Assembly (NCBI GenBank): GCA_022925895.1
Contig: JAKSYS010000570.1
Location: 1-41,381 of the forward strand
Direction of reading: 5' to 3'
DNA from: Fragilaria crotonensis
Lineage: Eukaryota; Bacillariophyta; Fragilariophyceae; Fragilariales; Fragilariaceae
Length of the DNA: 41,381 bases
The translations under genes and the position numbers were made by a program. This document shows, one piece after another, positions 11,577 through 22,181 of this stretch. The notes beneath the pieces are model-generated. The model saw nothing but the letters and a program-made list of their open reading frames with translations. It had not been told where the DNA came from and searched no databases. Position 1 is the first letter of the stretch; every line of letters begins with the position of its first letter.

Positions 11577-12498
11577 TTAAAAGGGCCACCACGGTTTCTG
11601 TTGTGAAAGATTCTGAATACGATCTAACTCTGCCTTGGACGTGGCAAGCGCTTCTTCTAACTTTTGATTCGCGAGTTGCGCTTGCGACTGTTTCAGACGC
11701 AAATTGACCAATTCAATGTCCTTGTCACCATTCACAGATCCCACAAAATCCAACTTTTCGGCCAACATTTTGGATCGCTCTTCCTGTACTTTAATGTCCA
11801 ACGTGAATTGATATTCTTCCTTGACCTTTTTGCGAACTCGCTCTAATTCCTCACGGAGCTTCTGGTCAAATTGTTTCTTAATCTTTCCCGATTGGGATTC
11901 AAATTCTTGATCCATCTTGAACAGCTGATCCTCCAATTGCGATACCTTGTCTGCAAGCTCTTGTTCCGTCTTGATAGCGAGGGTCGAGCAATATCAAGAA
12001 AGCTTAAGTTAGTATCAAGGAAGAAAAGAGCGGATGTCTCTGGATAATAGTGCGCCTTCTCGTTCTTCGAAGTCGACAACGACGATGATACTGGACATCA
12101 TCACAAAAACATGCAGGTATGTAAATCAAAACGGTCACGATCAACAAATGACGTACCTGCGTCAAAGCGCTTCGAGCCGTATCCAAATCTTTCTCCAATT
12201 GCTGAATCCGAGGTAATTGCGATGCTGCACCAGCCGCTGCCGAAACAACTGCAATTGCAGCATCCATAAGCGCCATGTCGACTCCCGGGATTACAACTTG
12301 CAACTGCCATGTTCGAGTTCTAATCGCAGCATTACTACTACTGCTGCTGCGTTGCGGTGGAATCATGGGCGTGGTCATTGTACTGTGTTGGAATACCAAG
12401 GGAGAAACAAACGCAGACGTAACGGTCGCAGATATGAACAAAATCATGAACAATTGCAGTCGGCGACCGGAAAGGGAGCTGTTATTGTCGGTCTTCAT
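11577..12498 (-). CDS. Predicted plastid-targeted coiled-coil protein
   Basis: The ATG at 12498 gives a short basic start, a hydrophobic signal sequence (LQLFMILFISATVTS) and then SAFVSPLVF, which matches the diatom ASAF-type cleavage and plastid-import signature. A Ser/Thr/Arg-rich transit-like stretch and a helical segment (IPGVDMALMDAAIAVVSAAA) follow. The rest is a coiled coil (LEKDLDTARSALTQ, then KIKKQFDQKLREELERVRKK) ending in QQKPWWPF. A 187-bp GT-AG intron (12156-11970) joins ALTQ to TEQELADKV in frame. Total length is about 245 residues. The gene is head-to-head with the putative plastid protein at 12921. No enzymatic domain is seen; a structural or thylakoid/envelope-associated role is a guess. 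Confidence 0.8.
11970..12156 (-). other. Intron, 187 bp (GTACGT...ATCAAG)
   Basis: The donor GTACGT is at 12156 and the acceptor ATCAAG ends at 11970 on the minus strand. Removal joins two coiled-coil halves in phase 0. Confidence 0.75.
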
Positions 12499-12920
12499 CC
12501 TTTCACTCAATTCAATTTGCCGATCAATGAACAGTCAACAAGGGTAACCGTGGGGAGATTCTTCTATTCCGCTCGTCTCAAGTCGTACTGCAACACCTCT
12601 TGCTACTTGCCTCGCAACTGGGACCGTTATCTGATTTAAGATATATAATGTAAGTGTTGAAGGCGAAGATGCAATATGCCAAAGGAGGCGATGCGTGTCT
12701 GCTCGTGGATCAATTTAGATTTTCGGAATCAAATATCTTTTAATATCCGGGTTCTTTGAAGGCAAGATTGAAATTAGACACGGGGGGACGGCCGACTGCC
12801 GGATGGGGATTCAGGTGTCACAAAACGATACCACGCTGATCGCCTGTTGTCACTTCAGTATAATTGATCTCTCAATGTTTGCCTGAAGGCTGCGCAGAAA
12901 GCGATTGCATGATTATCGTT
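12499..12920. other. Divergent promoter between two predicted plastid proteins
   Basis: About 420 bp separate the two start codons. The region contains an AT-rich stretch around 12637-12650 (AAGATATATAATG) and TTTTAATATCC near 12738. Plus frames at 12217-12639 are only the antisense of the neighbouring gene and its leader. A shared or overlapping promoter is likely because the genes are divergent. Confidence 0.45.
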
Positions 12921-13530
12921 ATGAATTCCTCTCTCCTGTTGCTAGCCGCGCTAAGTATCGGGACAGCTGTAGCCTTTATTGCTCCTGTCGCCTTTGTTTC
13001 AAAACGTCCAACTACGACACCGACACCGTCATGGCTATTCAACGGCCTTGATGACTTCGCAACGTCATTTCCTTTCCGACAACGATCTCGTAACTACAGT
13101 CAGAAGTACTGATGTCTTTCAAAATAGTGGCGGCATTATGGATACAGTCACTACCGTCTTGACAGGAATCATCGGTGTCGTCTTCTTTCTGGTCGGATTG
13201 ACGTACGTCATGGCTGCCATCATTATTCCTCAAGCCGCACAACAATTGGAACGACAAACTAAGGAACTGGATCCAGCATTGTGGGCCAGCTATGAGGCCC
13301 AACTGGAACCCGGACAAACGATGGATCAACGTCCCGATTTGATGCAGGAACTGGGTGAAAAGATGCAAGCTTTGATGGAAGCAAAATTTAAGGAGCAGCA
13401 CCAGCAGCAACAAGTACAGGTACCAACAACTCAAGAGAAGGAGAGTGTTCGTCCGCATGTTGTGGATGCCGAGATCGTCTCGAAAGACACAAGCAAAGTT
13501 GGTGGTGATGATGATCCATGGGCGGGGTAG
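12921..13530 (+). CDS. Predicted plastid-targeted single-pass membrane protein (one frameshift)
   Basis: The ATG at 12921 (MNSSLLLLAALSIGTAVAFI) gives a signal peptide followed by VAFIAPVAF, again the ASAF-like import motif. The mature part breaks frame near 13065-13075, passing from FNGLDDF into LSDNDLVTTVRS. A hydrophobic helix follows (MDTVTTVLTGIIGVVFFLVG, then LTYVMAAIII). A soluble helical tail (ERQTKELDPALWASYEAQLE, then MDQRPDLMQELGEKMQALME) follows, with a short Gln run and an acidic end GGDDDPWAG. Total length is about 203 residues. Function is unknown. The in-frame ATG at 12864 would put residues before the signal peptide, so 12921 is preferred. Confidence 0.7.
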
Positions 13531-13678
13531 ATACGAAATAAGTCTGATCATTGCTCTAGGGGAGGACACAGCGATGTTTGGAAACATGGAGTGACAAACA
13601 CTAATTGACTTGCTGGATAGCACTCAAGTATACAAAAAAACCTCTTAATGAAGCGTCCCACCCCAAACACCAGGTCTA

Positions 13679-15629
13679 TCATTGCGCAGGACCGACTTTT
13701 TCTTTCTTGAATCCATCAAAGTTGGAAGGGCCGTTATTCGATGTCACTTCTGCAGCACTCGTAGAACTAGCAACAACGTCAGCAATGTCAGGCACCACCG
13801 CCTTGCGTGAAGGAAAGAAAAGTGGTAACGGTGAAACGTACCACATAATTCGGAACGGCAAATAGATCAAGAACACGAAGGTCCTCCACAAGAATCCCCG
13901 GAACAGGAGCGCGAAAAGAATCGCAATGGCAGCAAGTAGACGGTCCACAGTGCCTTTCGGGTCCTTGCACTTCTCGCGAACGAAGGATTGCATACTGGGG
14001 TGAACCTGCATTTCACGAAGCTGCTTCTTGAAGGCTGGACACGCTGCCTTGAACTCGGAAATAGAACGCCGATATAAGCTATGCATTTGGGTGCTTGCTT
14101 TCTTTCTCGCAACAGCAATGTTTTTGTTCGCGACTTTGAGCGCCGGTTTGACATGTGCCTCGTGGATGGGAAGGAGGTGTTTGTCGACGTGCTCTTTCAA
14201 GTGGGCGTCGTACATGTGACGACCTGTTTCAATGTGAGGCTCGGCAGCGTGGGCGACAACTTTGGTGGCAACCTTTATTTGCTCGGAGGCAGACTTAGTG
14301 GCGACGAGGACGTGTTCAGATGCAACAGCGGCCGCCGCTGTTAGTTGCGCTGTCGCAATCTTACTAGCTGTAGCCACGGCGGCAGTTGTGTCTTCTGTAA
14401 TGTGGGTAAAGTTGCAGTACGATCGTGTACTGTGTAGCTCGCGCCACTCTTGGATTTCCTGTGGTTGCAAGTCAGTTCTGTGTGTGCAGCAAGAATTTGG
14501 TACCCATGTTTGCTCTTACCTTAGCAGCAGCATCATATTTGCGCTGCAAACTGTTCATCTTCCTTCCAAGGCGCGAATGATCGGCCTCCATGGTTTCGAT
14601 GGTCTTGACAAGGTTTTTAAGTTCGTTGGCATGAGACGCTTGGACATCCTGCAGTTGCCTCTTTGCCTCACGCTGCATGTCGTTCATTCGACTTTCTAGC
14701 TCGTTCTCTCTGGCTTGAAGTTGCTTGAAAGCCTTTTTCTCGTTAGCCTCTATTCTTTCCTTCAAATCAGCAACGATGTGACTATGCTGATCTTCCAGTG
14801 TACGCCTGTAACTCAGGTGCTCGTCCTCCAGACTTTTGGCATCCTCTTCCTTTATCCTCAATATTCTTAGTCTTTCCTCTTCAGCTTGAAGTTTGAACTG
14901 TTCAATTCGGCATGTTTGTCATCATACTTCTTGGTGAGCTGTCGCTCGACTTCCTCAATACTCGACGCCGCTTCTTGTCGCACCGCTGCCAATTGCTGCT
15001 CGTGCTTTTTTTCCAAGGTAACCAAGGAAGACTGAAGCGCCACAATCTTCTCCTCCATATCCTTCTTGATACGATCCACTGACGCTTCGGACTCCGCCTT
15101 CAGCGCTGCCACTTGATCAGCATGACCGGCCTCCTTTTCCTCCATCTTGGTCGTCCACAACTCGTGCGACTCCTCAAGCCTTTTATCAAAAGAGGTTTGC
15201 ATACTTTGCTGCTTTTCCTCTGCCTCCCGCACGGTTGTTTCTAATTCTTTCTCACTGGCAGCACGTTCCAACGCGGATGCCTCGCGCAGGAGAGCCTCCG
15301 TCTGTTCAAGTTCTTGAATGCGTTTGGACAAGGAATCCTTGGTGGATTCAAGTTCGGACGAGAGTTGTGCAATAGTGTCGAGGGCCTTGGCATGATTGGC
15401 GAGAGCTTCATCTCGCTCCTTCTCCATTTGGTCCTTTTCATCGTTGGCGAGCACCAACGATTTGGCCAAGACGTTGTCACACGTGTTGGCATTGTTCGTT
15501 TCGTCCGATGACTTGCTCATGGGACCATTGAGCAGCCTCTTCAAGGGATTAGCAGCATCTGCCCTTGTAGTGCGACTGACTAGCACGAGGAGCACAGTCA
15601 GAACGAGTCGGCGGGTTTTTGTCATCATG
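13679..15629 (-). CDS. Secretory-pathway coiled-coil protein with C-terminal membrane anchor
   Basis: The ATG at 15629 gives a clear signal peptide (MMTKTRRLVLTVLLVLVSRT). About 350 residues of nearly continuous coiled coil follow (KERDEALANHAKALDTIAQL; LSKRIQELEQTEALLREAS; MNDMQREAKRQLQDVQASH). After a 61-bp GT-AG intron (14519-14459) comes an Ala-rich amphipathic segment (TASKIATAQLTAAAAVASEH) and a His-rich stretch (HLKEHVDKHLLPIHEAHVKP). A hydrophobic anchor (LLAAIAILFALLFRGFLWRT, then FVFLIYLPF) precedes a short tail ending KKEKVGPAQ. One base is missing near 14895 (AEF|EQFKLQAEEERL), probably in a TT run. Total length is about 630 residues. It resembles tethering or membrane-shaping coiled-coil proteins in architecture, but I recognise no family. 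Confidence 0.75.
14459..14519 (-). other. Intron, 61 bp (GTAAGA...CCACAG)
   Basis: The donor GTAAGA is at 14519 and the acceptor CCACAG ends at 14459 on the minus strand. It links KYDAAAK to EIQEWREL in frame. Confidence 0.8.
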
Positions 15630-16887
15630 GTTGAGGTTGACGCATACGTCAATAACGGAAGTGTGGTTGCAATGGGAACTGTTTTGGATGTCCAGAGAAA
15701 AGAGGAAGACGCTGTTTACGTGTGCGCACCACAGATTTGACTTGTCAGTCGCCTGTCGCCATATCATACCAGGTAGGAGCATACACATAATAACACATAC
15801 TCCGCGTATCACCACGCGTAAAAGTCTCCTATCATATATATAGAGTAGTAGAGGACATACCAAGGTTTCAGATATAGCATACTTGGAGAATTGTACACTG
15901 TACTTTTCGGTAGTCTAAAATAAGTGACTACTCGGAGTACGTAGTATCACGTTTCCCCTTCTCGAACCGATTCTCTGTGTGCTGTGTGCTGTGTGCTGTG
16001 TGCTGTGTGCTGTGTGCTGTGTGCTGTGTGCTGTGTGCTGTGTGCTGTGTGCTGTGTGCTGTGTGCTGTGTGCTGTGTGCTGTGTGCTGTGTGCTGTGTG
16101 CTGTGTGCTGTGTGCTGTGTGACTGTGTGATATGCCGTCGACCTACTGTCATCTACCGTAGCTACCGTAGTAATCCGGAGTACTGTAGTACTACAGTAGC
16201 ATTGTATGCGTTGTTTACAGCAGACTTCTGCTGCGAATTCGCAGGATCGGCAGACGCTGATGAATTTTGACTGTGGGCTGCGTACGGTACAAGTATTTCA
16301 TAAAATACACGACATTATTGCATACACCTTGTCCCTACCCTATAAGCGAGGGAGGAAATCATATACCTACTAAGATATGACTGTAGACAGGAAGTTATAT
16401 CCTATCGGGAAATGTAGGAATGGTATGTTTAAAACAATAAATCATACAAACATGAATGGCATTATCCCAAGATACTTAGACGCAAAATAAGCGCATCATG
16501 TTGGTTAGCATGTCAGGTGTCAAATTACAACTTCTGAACTGCCGTAGAACTAATACCAGGAAATCTAAGTGCTCTGTGTACTCGGACTACGTGGAGTACT
16601 CGTACCAGGGTACCAAACTCTCAAAACATGAACACATTCTTTACATCCTTCTCAAACGACCCTTCCTGTCGATGCCATCGACTGCAACGAACGACGACGT
16701 CGTTCGGAGTGGTTGGCGCCATTACCCTTTGCACGACGATTCCCAAGAGACCAGGCACTGTACATTGATGAAAGTAGTGGCATTACTACTACCTCTATAC
16801 ATACTTTAATAAGGTAAGTGATTTGTGTTTTTTTTATACTCGGAGTGCGAGTACGATAACACAGCAACACTCGGACTTCTCACGATG
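15630..16887. other. Intergenic with microsatellite and GTAC palindromes
   Basis: Apart from the heptanucleotide array, the region has CTACCGTAGCTACCGTAG and GAGTACTGTAGTACTACAGT near 16145-16197, and GGAGTACTCGTACCAGGGTAC near 16589. The open frames at 16498-16809 (+) and 16652-16870 (-) have no recognisable content. Confidence 0.45.
15973..16122. repeat. Heptanucleotide microsatellite (CTGTGTG)n, about 21 copies
   Basis: CTGTGTG is repeated perfectly for about 150 bp. Because 7 is not a multiple of 3, every frame cycles through all phases, giving spurious open frames on both strands. It lies in the 5' flank of the coiled-coil gene starting at 15629. Confidence 0.97.
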
Positions 16888-17708
16888 TTAACGTTCACAG
16901 GAAATTACGTCTACTACGTGGATGATCGCACTACTAATTACAAGATAGCAACCTTGCCGGCGCTTCTTGCTCGCCCATTCTTGGTTGTTGTTATCCCAGC
17001 TGCTATCGTTGTCGCTCATTACGTTGATTGTATCATGGGGACCACGACGACGCTGTTGCTGGTCGCCTGCAACATCAATCTGTTCTGCCATGGCTGCACC
17101 GTTGCGACGCTTTAAGCCAGCAGGCGCGGTCTATTAGAAAGTTTCATAGCTGGTAAGTTGCTCCTGTCGGCATCACTGCCTTTTTGAAGGATGACACTCC
17201 TGCTCAAGTATTTGGCCCATGTCGCAACAACCCAGTCGTTGTGATGCAGTCTGTTGTTCACAAAGATGTAACTTACCCTTGTTTGCAGGTATTCTGTCCC
17301 TCTTTCATACAAATTATCAACAATTTCTGGTGTCAGATTCTCAGGAATCTGACCGACACCCTCCTCCATCATTGCAAACACTGGTCTCCAGTGTAGTTTA
17401 TACACATTGCTGATCCTTTTGGGTAAGCGAGCAGGTATGAACTTTCGAAATGCCTTCATCAGAAGGTGCTATATGTTAACTAAATTTTCACATGTTAAGG
17501 GTTACCGGATAATGGCCTACGACTTGTGCATTTGGACAATGTAAATATTTTTGTTAACAAATATGTTAACAACACAATAAACGGTTACTTTAAACAATAT
17601 CATAAACATGTGCGGTGTTAAACAAAACATTTATAGTTACAGACGCTAACGTTTTGTTATCACCTAATACATTTGTATGATGCTGATAAGCCATTGGTGT
17701 TGACTATC

Positions 17709-17804
17709 CTGTTGTGTAATGACTATATATGTTGATAAGTCTGTTTCATAGTAACTATATATGTGGTCTTCTCTGTTGCAAAGTAACTATATATGGTGAA
17801 CCTT
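17709..17804. repeat. Three tandem 32-bp repeats with core ACTATATATG
   Basis: Copies start at 17709, 17741 and 17773 (CTGTTGTG, CTGTTTCA, CTGTTGCA), each followed by GACTATATATG or AACTATATATG. They lie just before the 171-bp array inside the same element. Confidence 0.75.
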
Positions 17805-17818
17805 CATTCTGATATAAT

Positions 17819-18834
17819 CTTGAAAATTGAAATGGCGAGAAGACGTTGCCACCAAATTCCGAGGAGGCCGTTACATTTGCCTGCGTGTGGAGTTTTCAAA
17901 ACACTTTGAAATTCCATGAACGGTCATGAGGGCGCCGAGATAGTCAACAAAATGTGTCGGCCAAAATGCATCTGGTTCCAGTCATCCAACTTGAAAATCG
18001 AAATCGCAAGACGACGTTGCCACCGAATTCCGAGGAAGCCGTCGCATTAACCGGAGTGCGGCGTTTCCAAAACACTTCGAAATTCCATGATCAGTCATGA
18101 GGTCGTTGAGATAGCCAACAAAATGCGTCGGCCAGCATGCATCTGGTTCCAGGCATCCAACTTGAAAATCGAAATCGCAAGAAGACGTCGCCACCGAATT
18201 CCGAGGAAGCCATCGCAATTGCCTGAGTGCGGCGTTTCCAAAACACTTCGAAATTCCATGAACAATCATGAGGTCGTTGAGATAGCCAACAAAATGCATC
18301 GGCCAACATGCATCTGGTTCCAGGCATCCAACTTGAAAATCGAAATCGCAAGAAGACGTCGCCACCGAATTCCGAGGACGCCATCGCAATTGCCTGAGTG
18401 CGGCGTTTCCAAAACACTTCGAAATTCCATGAACAGTCATGAGGTTGTTGAGATAGCCAACAAAATGTGTCGGCCAACATGCATCTGGTTCCAGGCATCC
18501 AACTTGAAAATCGAAATCGCGAGAACACGTCGCCGCCAAATTCCGAGGAGGCCGTCGCAATCACCTGAGTGCGGCGTTTCCAAAACACTTCGAAATTCCA
18601 TGAATGGTCATGAGGGCTCCGAGATAGTCAACAAAATGTGTTGACCAAAATGCATCTGGTTCCAGTCATCCAACTTGCAAATCGAAATCGCGAGAAGACG
18701 TCGCCACCAAATTCTGAGGAGGCCGTCGCATTTGCCTGAGTGCAGAGTTTCCAAAACACTTCGAAATTCCATGAATGGTCATGAGGGCTCCGAGATAGTC
18801 AACAAAATGTGTTGGCCAAAATGGATCAAGCAAA
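17819..18834. repeat. Satellite-like tandem array, 171-bp unit, about 6 copies
   Basis: The word CTTGAAAATCGAAATCGC (or a close variant) recurs at 17819, 17990, 18161, 18332, 18503 and 18674, exactly 171 bp apart. Units also share TTCCAAAACACTTCGAAATT and GATAGCCAACAAAATG or a close form. Inner copies are nearly identical and outer copies more diverged. Since 171 is a multiple of three, reading frames of 165-192 codons stay open through several copies on both strands; these are repeat artefacts. Confidence 0.95.
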
Positions 18835-21800
18835 TCAAGCAGCAGCATTCAGATTTCTGCGTGGTGGATTCGCTGTAGCTTCCTGGCTACTAGTACAATT
18901 CAACACCTTGCATTCCTCCCTGCCATTGCTTCTCCTGTATTTGCGTCACAGATGTTCCATCACCTTTCATCACCGCTCTCATCTGATGAAGACGACAACA
19001 TGCTTGCATTGTAATTTATGGCAATTTGTTTTGTGGTACTTGGTGCGTTTGAATGAAAAGAATCGTGCAATTTTCAAGCAATACGAGTGAGTACTGCCGT
19101 TGCTTGTTTTATTATTCAGCCATGTACATGATTCAAAATTTATTCTCTATATTGCAAAATGAATACGTGCATTACATTGATATTCTTCATTCTTGGATGT
19201 TACATTCCTGTCGTTGCAACAAGACTTGCATCAAGTTTCGTGACCGGTTTTGGTTTGCAATTTGAGGTGCTTTTTGTCGACATGAGCAACGCATCAAGAT
19301 GATGCAAATGCTACCATTACACTTGAAAGTACCCGTTAAGTTGATAGAGACTTTGACTAGACTAAGTTACTGTATCGTAGTATTGGTAGATTCGCAAAGT
19401 TTTCAGACAATTTCCGTCAAAATTGCTTGATCTTTTGAACTGTTTGTAGTTCTTCATCAGGTCAATCCCCATTGACATCGTTGTCAGCATCCTGCATTCA
19501 TCTGGGCCGAGTCATCAAGATGTAGACTTTAATGGCTTCCACAAGATGAAGAAGAGACCTCAAATTCTGCCGGCAATGGAGAGCCGACATTCTTGTTGAT
19601 TGAGATCATAGAGCGCTGACAAGTGATGAGAAAAAACACAATTGTTTGATCATGTCAAATGATTTTTTGATCACAGTCAGAGATGGTTGGTTCAGAATAC
19701 ACTTGTCACAACCAACAACATAAATGTGATGATAACAAAAACCCATAGGCAAAAAAGTATGGACATTAGATGAATGGTATACAATAAACAACATAAAGGA
19801 CACGACATGACAATTCAGATTTTGCAATGATGATGCAGACAACAAATATGGCATCAATGAACAACATATACTTCAATGGAACCATATCAAAATTTCACAT
19901 GTGGTACCTTGGCCAAATTTAATCGACTATTGCATATGGTTACCAAATATGTTTTGACTTACAATGATAAAATTGAACATGTTGAGCAGGTAACATGAAC
20001 AAACGTAACATTTGAATTTAAATTGTGACGTAAAAACAATATATTTAACGTTAGGCAATGTCACGTTTACTAATGCCAATATATATATAACTATTTACAA
20101 TATATGTATCACCACTCACAAAAACGTTAACATATAATGACATAGTTAACATTCTGCACCTTCTGATGTTGATGCTATGTTGCTCTATAACACCATTCTC
20201 ACCCTCTGCTGCAAAGCTTGGCATGCCTTGCAGCCAAAGCTTCCATCCGACATCTCTCTTGACACCGACAGGGAAGGCAAATGTGGCAGGTACATCCCAG
20301 AACCTGCCACGGAAGCTGAACAGCGTACCTCGGTTTCCTCGAACAATAACATCACGGCCATCGGCAGCAGTACGATCATGCAGTGCAGGCTCCTGTAGAC
20401 GAGCTTGACCTTGTTGAATAGCATTGATCTGTTCGCGAACATCGTCGCGAATCCCATTGCGAAAGTCATCTAGAATAGTGATAATCTGGTGTCGACTAAT
20501 TTGTCCATTTCAATCGCCCTCTCTTCCATTGCATCAAATATGGTTTGTCTTACCAACGTAGATTGTTCGTTCACTCGTAGTAATGTTGATTGACAAAGTT
20601 CAAGTAGTGAAGTCATCAGGTTAAGTTGCATCACGTGAGGGTACGCCAGTTGATTTAGACATGGTCTCCGTTGGCTCAGTAGTTACTTTTGCCTTCAAAC
20701 GCAGTAGGAGCTCAGGATTTTGAAGCAGAGTACTGCAGAGAAGGGTGTCCTCCGTGTCTTCCAGATGTAGCAAGTAACCAATCAGACGCAAATACAACGG
20801 ATGCCAATACTCGAACCAGAACTCCAATACTGGTTGGGTGTCGTGCAACAATGACACCGTACATAAGCTGCAACGCATCATGGATGTCAGCATCTTCAAC
20901 TGGATTGTCAACCATCCAATGAGGAGGAAGTACAGAAAAAGAACTGTGGTTCGGGTCCAGTCCACATAAGCAGCGACCTAGGTAGGCATCGCCTACTTCT
21001 GCAAACTGCCAATAGACATCGAGAACTTTTCCGAGGACCAATCGCCCCGATTTGCAATGGAGGCAATTGGCGGTGGGACTGTTGTTGCACATGACACATG
21101 TGTGGCACTGCCTTTCCTTAAGCCATGGGCAGACATTGTTCTGATGTACGTCTGCACAATATCCCAGGACGCTTTCATTATGACTTGAAGCTGCTCACAG
21201 TAGCGATGAGCAGCGCTGCCGACACGAGTACCGTGACGAATGAAAACACGTTCAGAGTTATCTCGGAAGGTGTTCTGGTTCAACGATAACCAGACACCCA
21301 AACTGACACCGGGACATAGAACCGGGTCCAAAGGGTTACAATAGACAGCTTTGCTGTGTGTCCTCTCACCTTCTTTGTCTGACTTCGTTGAATCATGACG
21401 AATCACAAAATGGTCTTCGAAATCCCGATGTTATGCAATGCCAGTGGGTCAATTGATATGGACCGGGCCATAAGGTTCCACTGTAGAATTGTCAAACCCA
21501 AACAAATATGTTGCCTCTCTCAATTGCCCATGTAAGTATCATGCGAAAGAGCGAAAAGCTGATTGGATCGGCACTCTTCTCATCCATATTGCCATTACTG
21601 CGGCGTCTGCAGTTTCTTTCCTGAATGACTGGAGAAAACTGTGCATCTCAGAATAGTATGATGATGACAGTACCTGTTTAACTGTTCTTGCACCGAACAG
21701 AATAGCATCATGTATCTTACGCATGTGTTCATGCGAGTATATTTTGCAGCTTCACCTTCCTTTGGAACCTTTGATTTTGTCGCTGCCATGTATGCTATGA

Positions 21801-22181
21801 CCATGTCCACACGTAGTCCCTCATACACAATGTCACGGTCACATGTGTGGTAGAACTTCATTGGGTCAGCCTTCTCTTCTGCAGACAAAACACGAGTACC
21901 CACTTCAAAGTAGTCTGGATACTCAACCATCCACCACACTATCAATTTTTCATACGAAGACGATGCCCGCGTCGCGTCTCAGCAGAACTTTCTTTGTTCT
22001 TCGTCACATTCACAGCAGATACATGCTCAGCTCGAACCTCTACCTCTGCACCAATTGTAACAGCTGAGTCATCGGTGACACGGATTCTTCCTCCTCCTCT
22101 GTTGTTGGACCGTGGCATGATGATAATGGTTGGGAAAATGTCATGACGTGCCAACAAATTAAGTTGGTACCAGGTACGCAT

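Larger units (their letters stand above)
17457..20168. mobile_element. 2.7 kb inverted-repeat element carrying satellite repeats, inserted in the recombinase gene
   Basis: CATCAGAAGGTGC at 17457-17469 is perfectly inverted at 20156-20168. The similarity extends inward to a shared TGTTAAC (GTTAAC at 17475-17480 and at 20145-20150). Both ends carry repeated GTTAAC words (left near 17555 and 17570; right near 20126 and 20146). The recombinase coding sequence is open on both outer sides and joins across the element (INIR on one side, AFRKF on the other), so this is an insertion. No transposase is seen inside, so it is probably non-autonomous. The target duplication is not clear (candidate GAAGG), and the exact termini could shift by about 10 bp. 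The interior is AT-rich except for the satellite array. Confidence 0.65.
16888..22181 (-). pseudogene. Crypton-like tyrosine recombinase gene, broken by stops and a 2.7 kb insertion
   Basis: Read on the minus strand from 22181, the pieces are a basic N-terminus (MPRSNNRGGGRIRV), a helical SAM-like region (IVWWMVEYPDYFEVGTRVLS to IAYMAATKSKVP), then the catalytic domain. The catalytic block has TRVGSAAHRYC, AHGLRKGSATHV (the H-x-x-R signature), RGDWS, VYWQFAEVGDAYLGR and FSVLPPHW. A C-terminal region follows (VREQINAIQQGQARLQ; FSFRGRFWDVPATFAFPVGV; KLWLQGMPSFAAEGE), is cut at about 20168, and resumes at 17457 with AFRKFIPARLPKRISNVYKL and HWRPVFAMMEEG. A possible last fragment is at 17091-16888. 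Several stops and frame changes make it non-functional as written. I recall this family from diatoms and other stramenopiles as Crypton-like recombinases. Terminal limits are not determined. Confidence 0.65.

Noticed and set aside
15928-16270. Open frames of Cys/Val/Leu or Thr/Gln/His/Ser repeats
   Set aside because: They are translations of the (CTGTGTG)n microsatellite.
17982-18644. Long open frames (165-192 codons) on both strands
   Set aside because: They lie inside the 171-bp tandem array; a period divisible by three keeps any frame open. No domain is visible.
17819-18834. 171-bp unit equals the monomer length of primate alpha satellite
   Set aside because: Only the length agrees; the sequence shows no CENP-B-like box or similarity that I can see, so a centromere role is not claimed.
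17819-18834. CRISPR-like array
   Set aside because: Units are contiguous 171-bp repeats without unique spacers, in a eukaryotic genome.
18821-19090. 89-codon plus-strand frame starting MDQANQAAAFRF inside the 2.7 kb element
   Set aside because: The open length is modest, no relative is recognised, and it begins at the edge of the satellite array; not enough support for a gene.
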